Positions 1-8,339 of a stretch of DNA of 64,000 bases are shown here, piece after piece (position 1 is the first letter of the stretch; every line of letters begins with the position of its first letter). The position numbers and the translations under genes are program-made. The stretch spans positions 2,356,001-2,420,000 of the forward strand of contig NZ_CP154261.1 of NCBI RefSeq assembly GCF_039511225.1. Direction: 5' to 3'. Below the pieces are notes generated by a model. The model saw only the letters and a program-made list of their open reading frames with translations, was not told the DNA's origin and ran no database searches. Source of the DNA: Sphingobacterium multivorum. GTDB lineage: Bacteria; Bacteroidota; Bacteroidia; Sphingobacteriales; Sphingobacteriaceae.

Positions 1-1206
1 TGGGGGAAATTTGTACGCTTAATTCCGCAGCCTGTGATGTACGGTTTTTTAAACGGACTGGCCATCATTATTTTTATGGCGCAAGTGGTCCAATTTAAAG
101 AGAATACAGGATCGGGGGTGGAGTGGATGTCGGGAAGTACCTTATACATCATGGGGGGACTCACTCTACTGACGATGTTGATCGTGATTGGATTTCCTCG
201 GATCACAAAGGCAGTCCCGGCCTCTTTAGTCGCTATTCTCGTTGTGTTTGGCTTGGTTTCTCTTTTAGGAATTGATACCAAAAAAGTAGTAGATATAGCC
301 TCTGTCAGTGGGACATTACCCCATTTACATTTACCCAATGTACCCCTGAGCTGGGAAACATTGCAACTGATTTTTCCGTATTCGTTGGTGATGGCCGGAG
401 TAGGGTTGGTGGAATCGCTTTTGACACTAAATATGGTGGACGAAATAACCGCGAGCAAAGGAAATGCAAACCGCGAATCCATGGCGCAGGGGGTAGCCAA
501 TGCAATCAATGGATTTTTTGGAGGAATGGGTGGATGTGCCATGGTTGCTCAAACACTGGTCAATTTAAATGCTGGTGCACGCACGCGGCTCTCTTCTTTT
601 ATTGGAGCCATGACCATCTTAGTGATTATTTTGGTAGGTGCTCCTTTCATTGAGCAGATACCAATGGCAGCGCTGGTCGGTGTGATGATGATGGTGGCAA
701 TAGGTACCTTCCAATGGGTGAGCTTGCGTATTGTCAATAAATTTCCGAAATCTGATATTTTTGTTGGTATTCTTGTCGCAGCGATTACGGTGGTTTTACA
801 TAATTTGGCACTTGCGGTGCTGATTGGTGTCGTGGTATCCGCACTTGTATTTGCCTGGGACAATGCGAAGCGCATTCGAGCAAGAAAATATTTGGATGCC
901 GAGGGCATCAAGCATTATGAAATTTATGGACCTCTTTTCTTTGGTTCGACAGCTAACTTCTTGGATAAATTTGATGTTTTGGAAGATCCCGACCGTGTGA
1001 TTTTAGATTTTAAGGAGAGTCGTGTGGTGGATATGTCCGCTGTGGATGCCCTCAACAAAATTACCGAACGCTATGCTGCACAAGGGAAAAAGATCGAATT
1101 GTGGCACCTCAGTGAGGATTGTCGCTCACTGCTAAAAGATGCAGCAGACATTGTGAAGGTCAATATCGTGGAAGATCCCACTTATCGGGTTATGCCGGAC
1201 AAGTAG
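1..1206 (+). CDS. SulP-family anion transporter with STAS domain, 5' end outside window
   Basis: Carries inorganic anions (sulfate or bicarbonate type) across the inner membrane. The frame is open from the first base: codons before the GTG/ATG at 34-39 read WGKFVRLIPQPV, so those are internal codons and the true start lies upstream of the window. About 305 residues of hydrophobic membrane segments are followed by a cytoplasmic STAS domain (from about residue 305, with the segment DFKESRVVDMSAVDAL typical of anti-sigma-antagonist folds). The 3' end overlaps the convergent methyltransferase gene by 17 bp and no hairpin terminator separates them. The family is clear; the transported ion cannot be read from the sequence. 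Confidence 0.93.
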   Translation, partial: WGKFVRLIPQPVMYGFLNGLAIIIFMAQVVQFKENTGSGVEWMSGSTLYIMGGLTLLTMLIVIGFPRITKAVPASLVAILVVFGLVSLLGIDTKKVVDIASVSGTLPHLHLPNVPLSWETLQLIFPYSLVMAGVGLVESLLTLNMVDEITASKGNANRESMAQGVANAINGFFGGMGGCAMVAQTLVNLNAGARTRLSSFIGAMTILVIILVGAPFIEQIPMAALVGVMMMVAIGTFQWVSLRIVNKFPKSDIFVGILVAAITVVLHNLALAVLIGVVVSALVFAWDNAKRIRARKYLDAEGIKHYEIYGPLFFGSTANFLDKFDVLEDPDRVILDFKESRVVDMSAVDALNKITERYAAQGKKIELWHLSEDCRSLLKDAADIVKVNIVEDPTYRVMPDK

Positions 1207-1798
1207 ACAATTTTTTGCGCAGCTCAAAAAACAGTTCATTTCCCTGTCTTTGGGGAATACTATTGGTGGAATCTGTCAGGTGTAAAATGTCAAACTTAGA
1301 TTTGAATAAGTGTTGGTATTCTGTTTGATCTCCACCGAAAGGTGGGCCTTGCTGCGCAAATTCCCGTTTAAACAATAAACCCATCAATATACCTTGCTGC
1401 TTGAGCAAAGTATGCATTTGTTGTACATAGTTGGGGCGTAACAAGGGATCTAGCGCGCAAAAAAAGGTTTGCTCAATAATATAGTCGTACTGGCCTTGAT
1501 GCTCAAAGAAATCTTGACATACAATTTGGATGTTTGGGCTATTTTCGAATTCCCTTCTTACCTTTGCAACGAGTGTTGGGGCGATATCAAGTAAGGTAAT
1601 TTGACTGAACCCCATGGCGAGGAGAGCCTTCGCCTCGTAAGCATTTCCACAACCGGGAATTAAAATCGCCGCATCTTTAGCAATAGACCCCGCTGCATAG
1701 TTGATGATTGCAGGGGATGCATAGCCAATATCCCAGCCTGTCGATTTGGTCTTATAACGTTCATCCCAATAGTTCTCATCCAATAGTGAAGAATCCAT
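1190..1798 (-). CDS. TPMT-like SAM-dependent methyltransferase
   Basis: A 202-residue class I methyltransferase of the thiopurine S-methyltransferase (TPMT) family. The N-terminal YWDERY...GWDIGYASPAI segment and the SAM-binding loop IPGCGNAYEA (residues 47-56) are family marks, followed by LLDIAPT as the acidic strand-2 end. The enzyme is cytosolic, with no signal peptide. In this family the natural substrate is often unknown (thiols, selenium or halide acceptors), so no substrate is assigned. It overlaps the 3' end of the SulP gene convergently, so the two mRNAs would be antisense to each other over 17 nt. A long gene-poor stretch lies upstream. Confidence 0.88.
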   Translation of the reverse strand: MDSSLLDENYWDERYKTKSTGWDIGYASPAIINYAAGSIAKDAAILIPGCGNAYEAKALLAMGFSQITLLDIAPTLVAKVRREFENSPNIQIVCQDFFEHQGQYDYIIEQTFFCALDPLLRPNYVQQMHTLLKQQGILMGLLFKREFAQQGPPFGGDQTEYQHLFKSKFDILHLTDSTNSIPQRQGNELFFELRKKLSTCPA

Positions 1799-2392
1799 AG
1801 CTATTTTGTTCTATATACTTTAGCAATTTACATAAATATTAGGTCAATAGCGTGCTTCTCTCCAATGAAAATTGCGTTTAACTAGCCTCTCGAAAGTTGA
1901 TCATCTAATTTCAATTTTGGGAGCTATCGAAAAGGAGCAAAGTGTTGTAATTCACTTGCGTTCCATACGATATTAAAATTTATAGCGTTCAATTACTCTA
2001 GTAGGGCAAGTACCCTGTGTTTTTAGATGAATTATATTAAAGTAGTCTTATTTATTGTTTTATTTCTAATTGTTGGTCTTGCATATGCTAACCAAGATTG
2101 GAATGGTTTGGAGAGCGCGCATGGTCTATTTGGATATTAAATCTACGGGAGACACGGACTTGTAATCATCGTCTTTTAATCGGTTAACATTAAGAATGGC
2201 TCTGTTCGTTTTTCGGGGATTACCTTTATTGTAAAAAGAATCAATGATCAAAATTGCTGTTTGCTTCTTATCCGAAAAATTGCTAATTTAATAAGGATTC
2301 TTAAACCTGAATTTAAAGGATCTCGAGGGTAAACCTGATCAGGTCCCTGTTCTTGAAGATAATAGTTTTATAACCAATTAATGGATTGAGGT
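1799..2392. other. 594-bp gene-poor region between methyltransferase and glgC
   Basis: This stretch separates two divergently transcribed genes. It holds one candidate small reading frame (2027-2140, listed separately) and a short GGG-N6-CCC hairpin at about 2008-2019 just ahead of it. I see no tRNA-like cloverleaf, repeat or strong TAnnTTTG box. The AT-rich last 150 bases probably carry the glgC promoter, but no convincing -33/-7 pair could be placed. Confidence 0.4.
2027..2140 (+). CDS. candidate 37-residue secreted or membrane micropeptide
   Basis: ATG at 2027 opens a 37-codon frame. It encodes a textbook signal-peptide shape: positive N-region (MNYIK), a run of hydrophobic V/L/F/I residues, then LAYA ahead of a short polar tail (NQDWNGLESAHGLFGY). 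No ribosome binding site is visible, which is not unusual for this phylum. The frame stands alone in a 594-bp gap. It could be a real small exported peptide, the degraded start of a lost exported protein, or chance. I do not recognise a family. Confidence 0.28.
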   Translation: MNYIKVVLFIVLFLIVGLAYANQDWNGLESAHGLFGY

Positions 2393-3664
2393 ATGATACA
2401 CAAAGTAGTTTCCCTTGTATTGGGAGGAGGTCGAGGGTCGCGCCTTTTCCCATTGACGCAACAGCGTTCGAAACCAGCGGTTCCAATAGCTGGAAAATAC
2501 CGTTTGGTCGATATTCCGATTTCGAACTGTTTGAATTCAGGCTATAATAAGATCTTCGTACTGACGCAGTTCAATTCAGCCTCTTTGAACACACACATCA
2601 AAAATTCTTACAATTTCAGCATTTTCAGTAAGGGCTTTGTCGACATCTTGGCTGCAGAGCAGACCAATGAGGGCGATCGTTGGTTTGAGGGGACAGCCGA
2701 TGCGGTAAGACGAACGCAGAAGCATCTCCTGAATGTCGATTACGACTACATTCTTGTATTGTCCGGTGATCAATTATACCAAATGGATTATTCAAAGCTG
2801 ATTGATTTCCATGTTGAAAATGGAGGCGATGTTACCATCGCTACGATACCAGTCAATGGTAAAGATGCTACGGGATTTGGTATTTTAAAAGCGAACGAAG
2901 CGAATGAAATCACTGCCTTTGTCGAAAAGCCCGATAAGGATGAAGTATTAAATTGGACCTCAGAGGTTTCAGCGGTTTTGCATAAACAGGGAAGGCATTA
3001 TTTGGCATCCATGGGCATTTATGTTTTCTCGAAAAACATATTGCGCAACCTTTTGATCGCCAACCCGGGGATGGATTTTGGTAAAGAAATTATACCTGAT
3101 GCTATCGAAGCACTTCGGGTATTGAGCTATCAATTTGATGGGTATTGGACCGATATCGGGACCATCAAATCATTTTTTGATGCCAATATCGGATTGACAG
3201 ATGATATTCCGGACTTCAATTTGTTTAATGAAACCGTGTATACACGTGCGCGGATGCTCCCGCCTTCGAAAATTTCGGGTACAACGTTAAATAATACGGT
3301 AATTGCCGATGGATGTATTTTAAATGGCGATAAACTGGAGAGGTCCGTTATTGGGATACGTTCCCGTATTGGTGAAGGAACGGTTATTAAATCGACCTAC
3401 ATGATGGGAACTGATTACTATGAGCAGTTGGAAGAAGTATTGGAATTGGGAAATACACAAAAGCCACCACCGGTAGGTGTAGGTAAACGTTGTTATATCG
3501 AAAATGCAATCTTGGATAAGAACTGCCGAATTGGAGATGACGTTCGTATCATTGGTGGACCTGGTTTGAATGATGGTGATTTTGATACGCATATGATCTG
3601 TGATGGGATTGTTGTTGTGAAAAAAGATGCGGTCATTGCCAATGGCGTGACGATAGGACTTTGA
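2393..3664 (+). CDS. glgC: glucose-1-phosphate adenylyltransferase
   Basis: Makes ADP-glucose from glucose-1-phosphate and ATP, the committed step of bacterial glycogen synthesis, in the cytosol. The N-terminal nucleotidyltransferase signature LGGGRGSRLFPLTQQRSKPA (residues 10-29) has the catalytic/regulatory arginines and is followed by PIAGKYRLVDIPISN. LSGDQLYQMDY carries the metal/sugar-binding aspartate, and the C-terminal third is a left-handed beta-helix of hexapeptide type. The length of 423 residues is normal for the family. The ATG is preceded by a purine-rich GATTGAGG. No glycogen synthase or branching enzyme gene lies within the window, so this copy is transcribed alone and ends in a hairpin terminator at 3686-3730. 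Confidence 0.95.
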   Translation: MIHKVVSLVLGGGRGSRLFPLTQQRSKPAVPIAGKYRLVDIPISNCLNSGYNKIFVLTQFNSASLNTHIKNSYNFSIFSKGFVDILAAEQTNEGDRWFEGTADAVRRTQKHLLNVDYDYILVLSGDQLYQMDYSKLIDFHVENGGDVTIATIPVNGKDATGFGILKANEANEITAFVEKPDKDEVLNWTSEVSAVLHKQGRHYLASMGIYVFSKNILRNLLIANPGMDFGKEIIPDAIEALRVLSYQFDGYWTDIGTIKSFFDANIGLTDDIPDFNLFNETVYTRARMLPPSKISGTTLNNTVIADGCILNGDKLERSVIGIRSRIGEGTVIKSTYMMGTDYYEQLEEVLELGNTQKPPPVGVGKRCYIENAILDKNCRIGDDVRIIGGPGLNDGDFDTHMICDGIVVVKKDAVIANGVTIGL

Positions 3665-3685
3665 TCATACATAAATTTTAAATCT

Positions 3686-3730
3686 AAAGCCCGCTGTTCA
3701 TATCAATCCATGAAACGGCGGACTTTTGTT
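3686..3730 (+). terminator. hairpin terminator after glgC
   Basis: A 13-bp stem with one mismatch (AAAGCCCGCTGTT pairing with AACGGCGGACTTT) encloses a 15-nt loop and runs into TTTTG. It sits 25 bp behind the glgC stop codon. Confidence 0.75.
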
Positions 3731-3894
3731 TACGCTTTTTGAGCAGACACATCTTCATGTGCCGATTACGCTTTCGCCCCTACGGCTATCAGCCTATAAG
3801 GGAAGCTGACCCTCTGACGAAGGTGGATGGTGCAAGATGCTTAGTTTCCGAGTTGACAATGCCCGGTGTCTTTTTTTACTGGATATTTTAATAT

Positions 3895-3902
3895 TATCTT
3901 TG
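3895..3902 (+). promoter_or_regulatory. -7 box of the PAP2 phosphatase promoter
   Basis: TATCTTTG followed by C matches the Bacteroidota -7 consensus TAnnTTTGC. It lies 26 bp before the ATG at 3929 and inside the longer reading frame that opens at 3866, so it argues for the 3929 start. No clear TTG sits at -33. Confidence 0.6.
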
Positions 3903-3928
3903 CACACGATAAAATAAATACGGATAAA

Positions 3929-4705
3929 ATGAGCACTTACAAAAGATACTTTGTTTTTTATTGTATCCTGGTTTTACTTTTTGTAGTACCGGCTACCTCA
4001 ATTGCCCAAATCCTGTCGGAACAACCGTCGGATTCGAGCAGCGGATCTCATTTTTTTAAGAAAGTTCCTTACAAGGAACTGGCTGTTCCTGTAGGACTGA
4101 TCACCTATGGCGTCGTTGCCAAAGGAAATCCTTTTTTAAAGGGGATAGATGAAGACATTAGAGACGGCGTATCGAGGGGGACTAGCCGAAAAATTAAGTT
4201 GGACGATTTCACCCGCTTTGCTGGAACTGCCGGAGTATTTGTTTTGGACGCGGTAGGGGTGCCTGCCAAACATAACCTTAAACAACGCCTGTTTACGACA
4301 GCTGTTTCTAATATTATCATGACTTCAACCGTGAAAATTATGAAATCCACCATTCCCGTATGGCGGCCTGATAGTTCAGCGAATAATTCCTTTCCTTCAG
4401 GGCATGCTGCAGCTGCATTCGTTGGTGCCGAACTGCTTTGGCAGGAATATAGACAGGAGTCAATTTGGTACGGAATAGCAGGATATGCTGTTGCAGCAGG
4501 TACCGGTTATCTGCGGATGTACAACGACAAGCATTGGTTCTCGGATATCGTTATGGGAGCTGGGGTCGGTATCTTAAGTACTAAAATCGCCTATTGGTTG
4601 CTCCCGTTGGTAGACAGTCGATTACAGAATTCGAAAAAGAGCTATGTTGTACTTCCAACATATAACGGGAGACAATTTTGTTTAAACGCTAGTTTACAGT
4701 TTTAG
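3929..4705 (+). CDS. secreted PAP2-family phosphatase (type 2 phosphatidic acid phosphatase fold)
   Basis: A membrane-anchored or periplasmic phosphatase of 258 residues. All three PAP2 motifs are present: K139-x6-RP (KSTIPVWRP), PSGH with H159, and R196-x5-H202-x3-D206 (RMYNDKHWFSD), so the enzyme should be active. The N-terminus from this ATG reads as a signal peptide ending near SIAQ. An upstream in-frame ATG at 3866 would add 21 residues, but a promoter box sits in that stretch, so 3929 is preferred. Known family substrates are phosphatidic acid, phosphatidylglycerol phosphate and undecaprenyl pyrophosphate; which one applies cannot be told. Neighbouring genes give no help. Confidence 0.88.
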   Translation: MSTYKRYFVFYCILVLLFVVPATSIAQILSEQPSDSSSGSHFFKKVPYKELAVPVGLITYGVVAKGNPFLKGIDEDIRDGVSRGTSRKIKLDDFTRFAGTAGVFVLDAVGVPAKHNLKQRLFTTAVSNIIMTSTVKIMKSTIPVWRPDSSANNSFPSGHAAAAFVGAELLWQEYRQESIWYGIAGYAVAAGTGYLRMYNDKHWFSDIVMGAGVGILSTKIAYWLLPLVDSRLQNSKKSYVVLPTYNGRQFCLNASLQF

Positions 4706-5082
4706 ACTCTTATTTTTTTTAGCCCCATTCGGGGTCTCTACATTGATCGTACTCAGCTTGCCTGAAAACAAAATTTCCTAGATAGTATTCGTACAGGGAT
4801 GTAAATTCACTTTAAACCCCTGTATTCACCACAGTTTTTAGGTGTTCTACCTGAAGATCGGCACTGCTGTGTCAACCATTTCCATTCCCTATTTCAGCAT
4901 GTAACGTTTATGTGAACTTCTGATTAAAAAATCATGTTAATTTCGTAAATAAGAATTTGTTTTTTAAATTTAGTAGACAATCTAATCCACTTTTGCTGTT
5001 TTTTACAAAAAGAAAGCAGGCTAAGTAAATAAACCAAAGTTGAGCCTGAGGGTTCTTTATTATTTTAAACCAATTTGTAATT
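4706..5082. other. 377-bp leader region ahead of the first SusC gene
   Basis: Holds a small CCCC-ATTC-GGGG hairpin at 4722-4733, with a T-run on the wrong (5') side for a plus-strand terminator. Further on comes an AT-rich stretch at 4925-4985 in which TAAATTTAG (about 4965) is a weak -7 candidate. No reading frame, sigma/anti-sigma pair or repeat was seen. The downstream leader of roughly 100 nt before the SusC ATG is long for this genome and might carry translational control (inference). Confidence 0.35.
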
Positions 5083-8000
5083 ATGATGAGAAATTTTTTT
5101 CTTCATGGAAAGGCGAGACCCATTAGCCTTTTGGGGCTCTGCCTGCTGTTTAGTCAGCCTGATTCTTACGCACTGAATCTGGATCCGATCAATGCTATTG
5201 TCGATCAAGATCAGGTTACAGGGATCATCAAAGATGAGAAAGGTCAGGCATTAGCCGGCGCTACCATCACCGTCAAAGGAACATCCGTTCAAGCATCCTC
5301 CAATCAACAAGGTATTTTTTCTATTCGGGCCAAGCGTGGTGATGTTTTGGTCGTGAACTACCAGGGCTTTACAAAGCAGGAGGTAGCAGTTTCCGCAGGC
5401 AACATCAGTGTTGTTATGGTTTCGAGTGATCAGGCGCTTGAAGAGGTCGTGATCATTGGGTATGGTAAGCAGCGGAAAGGGAATATCACCGGTTCCGTCG
5501 CTACCGTAAATGCAGAACAGCTAAAAAATATCCCCAGTTCAAATCTTTCCAATTCACTTGCCGGTAGGGCAGCGGGGGTCAATGTCACCAATACTTCGGG
5601 GATGGCTGGAGCATCGTCGAGCTTGCGTATCCGGGGGAGTTTTGCCGAGCCACTTTATGTAATTGATGGTGTGGTCCGCGATAAAGCTGCATTTGATGTG
5701 CTTGAAGCGAACGAGGTTGACCAAATGACCTTCTTAAAAGATGCAGCAACTGCCGCAGTGTATGGCACCCGGGCGGGTAATGGCGTTGTCGTTGTGACGA
5801 CGAAAAAAGGAGCAGCGCAAGCACCAGTTTTTAATGTACAAAGTAATTATACCTTTAATACGCCAACACAGGAACTTCTTGCGAATTTAACGACTGCACA
5901 AGATGAGCTCACCTATCAAAACAGGGTCGCCGAATTTCGCGGTCTTTCCATCCCAAATGGACAAAAAGAGTTTGATTATTTCAAGGATAAAAATTATAAT
6001 GCCAACGATGTCATCTGGCGGAATCCATTTACCCATCGGCAATCCATATCGGTCAATGGTGGTGGCGACAAAATTACTTATTATAGCTTGCTGAGCTACC
6101 GCAAAGAAAATGGATCCTATAAATCTTTGGACCATGAGAAGTTCAATTTGCGCAGCAATATCTCCGCGCAGATTACCGAAGATTTTAGCATGGATTTTAA
6201 TATTTCAGCTAACCAGACCAACTCGAAGCGCTTTTTTTGGCCTTTTAGCACATCTTCCAATGATGATGATTTTGATGTATCCGATTTCTACCGTGTTACC
6301 TTCAACTGGCCAAAGATGTATCCGTTTTACCTGAATGCAGACGGAACACCGAGCAATACGCCAACGGCTTATCCTGTACAGACACCTATGGGAAGCTGGC
6401 AGGCATGGAATGTGATCGATCAGGTCATCGGGGATCGTTATATCGACCGCAAAGTGCGGCAGGTCAATCCAATTATGAGCCTAAACTTGAAGCTGGATAA
6501 ATTGGTACAAGGTCTATCGACAAAACTTGTGGGGAGTTATCTTGCCAGTGACTATATGCGCAAGCGCTATATGAGCTTTCAAAAAAACTACACCTTTACT
6601 TCACTGAATCCAAATGACAACCGCTTTATACCGGCCCCACCTTCGGAAGCGAATATCAATATCTTTACTTTTAGTCAGAGTCAGCCTTTCATGGATTACA
6701 GCCCACAACGATTGTGGGAATATCAGGTAAACTGGTTTTTAAACTATAACCGCAAATTTGGTAAACATTCCGTCGATGGGACATTGGTTTATGAGCAGTC
6801 CAAAAAAGGAGGGACGTACGTTACTTCACGGGCAGAGAATCCGATTACAGCCCTGGATCAGATGTTTATTTATCCTACAGATCGGAACTTTAGGTCGACA
6901 ACTGCCAATGAAACAATTGATTCAAGACGCGGCGTGATTGGGCGTGCTAATTATAATTATGCAGATAAGTATATTGCGGAGTTTTCTTTCCGCTACGATG
7001 GATCACCTTTGTTTCCTAGCGATAAACGGTGGGGCTTTTTTCCTTCAGTCTCGGCAGCCTGGCGTGTATCGGACGAGAACTTCTTTACGGATATAAAGAA
7101 TACGATATCAGACTTGAAGTTCAGAGCTTCTTACGGTACAACGGGTAATGATTTGGATGTAAATGCTAATCGAATCGGTCAGTTTGGCTATCTGGAAAAA
7201 TACTACAGCTCTGGTGGCTATATGTTCGGAGATCGCTATTACAATGGTATTGCGTATGGTGCAACACCGACGCAGAACCTCACTTGGACGACTTCTAAAA
7301 GCGTCAATCTCGGTTTGGATTTTGGATTTATTAAGAATAAGCTGACCGGTAGCCTAGATCTGTTTTCACGCAAGGAAACGAACATCCTAGGACCAAGATC
7401 ACTGAAAGTTCCGGATAACTATGGTCGCGCACTTGCTCCTGAAAACTATGCCGCAAGAAGTTACAAAGGCGGGGAGATTTCGTTGAACTGGAATGATAAG
7501 GTGGGCGAGGTGACCTATGGGCTCAATGGGAATCTGGGTTATGCAAAAGACCGCTGGGATATCATTGACGAGGAACCGGCGTATGCTGCCGGCCAACCGC
7601 AGAACTTTCGTTCCAGAATTGGGCGGCCAGAAAATAGAATTATCGGCTTAGAGGCACTGGGTTTAGTAAGGACACAGGCTGAAGCCGACGCACTGAAAGC
7701 AAAAGGATTTAAGACCTACGGAAGGGATCCTTTTCCTGGGATGATCTTATATAAAGATATTCAAGGGGCGAACTACTCAGGAGGTCCGGATGGGAAAATT
7801 GATGATAACGATTTGCAGTTATTGTCGGATAATAATTCTCCGCGCATCAATTACGGGTTTGGCTTCAATGCGAGCTGGAAAGGCTTCTATGTCTCGACAT
7901 TATTTCAGGGGGTTCTTGCTTATGATCGGATGATCAGCAATCAAGAAGGTGGTGGAATGCGTCAGCATGGCGATACTTTCCGTCCATATTACCCGATTTG

Positions 8001-8328
8001 GGCTTCCGATGTCTGGACGCCGGATAATACCAATGCGAAATACCCTCGTCCAACAGGCTATTCTGGTTGGGCTGAGTCTGGTGCAGCTCCTTCGTCGTTC
8101 TGGATAAGAAATGGAGCCTATCTGCGTTTACGCGATGTTAACGTGTCTTACCGATTGCCGAAAAGCATGACCGAGAAGATCCGTGTAAAAGATGTCAACC
8201 TGTTTTTCAATGGAACCAATTTGTTTGTTTTTTCGCCGATGAAAGAATTCCATGATCCGGAACAAAAGCTGTATGATTCTTATCCAGTCATGAAAACCTT
8301 TACGTTTGGACTTGATGTTAAATTTTAA
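5083..8328 (+). CDS. SusC-like TonB-dependent outer-membrane transporter (orphan pair)
   Basis: An outer-membrane beta-barrel that imports oligomers with a SusD lid and TonB energy. At 1081 residues it is full length. After a signal peptide comes a carboxypeptidase-D-like regulatory domain (about 45-110, VTGIIKDEKGQALAGATITV), then the plug with the EEVVIIGYG motif near residue 125, DGVVRD and TAAVYGTRAGNGVVVVTTKKG, then the barrel ending in the terminal phenylalanine typical of Omp85-inserted barrels (GLDVKF). Two ATGs in tandem (5083, 5086) could serve as start. The SusD gene follows after 11 bp. No glycosidase, peptidase, sulfatase or regulator is attached, so the nutrient is unknown. Confidence 0.95.
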   Translation: MMRNFFLHGKARPISLLGLCLLFSQPDSYALNLDPINAIVDQDQVTGIIKDEKGQALAGATITVKGTSVQASSNQQGIFSIRAKRGDVLVVNYQGFTKQEVAVSAGNISVVMVSSDQALEEVVIIGYGKQRKGNITGSVATVNAEQLKNIPSSNLSNSLAGRAAGVNVTNTSGMAGASSSLRIRGSFAEPLYVIDGVVRDKAAFDVLEANEVDQMTFLKDAATAAVYGTRAGNGVVVVTTKKGAAQAPVFNVQSNYTFNTPTQELLANLTTAQDELTYQNRVAEFRGLSIPNGQKEFDYFKDKNYNANDVIWRNPFTHRQSISVNGGGDKITYYSLLSYRKENGSYKSLDHEKFNLRSNISAQITEDFSMDFNISANQTNSKRFFWPFSTSSNDDDFDVSDFYRVTFNWPKMYPFYLNADGTPSNTPTAYPVQTPMGSWQAWNVIDQVIGDRYIDRKVRQVNPIMSLNLKLDKLVQGLSTKLVGSYLASDYMRKRYMSFQKNYTFTSLNPNDNRFIPAPPSEANINIFTFSQSQPFMDYSPQRLWEYQVNWFLNYNRKFGKHSVDGTLVYEQSKKGGTYVTSRAENPITALDQMFIYPTDRNFRSTTANETIDSRRGVIGRANYNYADKYIAEFSFRYDGSPLFPSDKRWGFFPSVSAAWRVSDENFFTDIKNTISDLKFRASYGTTGNDLDVNANRIGQFGYLEKYYSSGGYMFGDRYYNGIAYGATPTQNLTWTTSKSVNLGLDFGFIKNKLTGSLDLFSRKETNILGPRSLKVPDNYGRALAPENYAARSYKGGEISLNWNDKVGEVTYGLNGNLGYAKDRWDIIDEEPAYAAGQPQNFRSRIGRPENRIIGLEALGLVRTQAEADALKAKGFKTYGRDPFPGMILYKDIQGANYSGGPDGKIDDNDLQLLSDNNSPRINYGFGFNASWKGFYVSTLFQGVLAYDRMISNQEGGGMRQHGDTFRPYYPIWASDVWTPDNTNAKYPRPTGYSGWAESGAAPSSFWIRNGAYLRLRDVNVSYRLPKSMTEKIRVKDVNLFFNGTNLFVFSPMKEFHDPEQKLYDSYPVMKTFTFGLDVKF

Positions 8329-8339
8329 ATGAAAAAAAG

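Noticed and set aside
3866..3928. Upstream ATG for the PAP2 phosphatase
   Set aside because: It would place the promoter -7 box inside the coding region and put 21 residues before the signal peptide.
4722..4733. CCCC-ATTC-GGGG hairpin as terminator of the PAP2 gene
   Set aside because: The T-run precedes the hairpin instead of following it, and the stem is only 4 bp.
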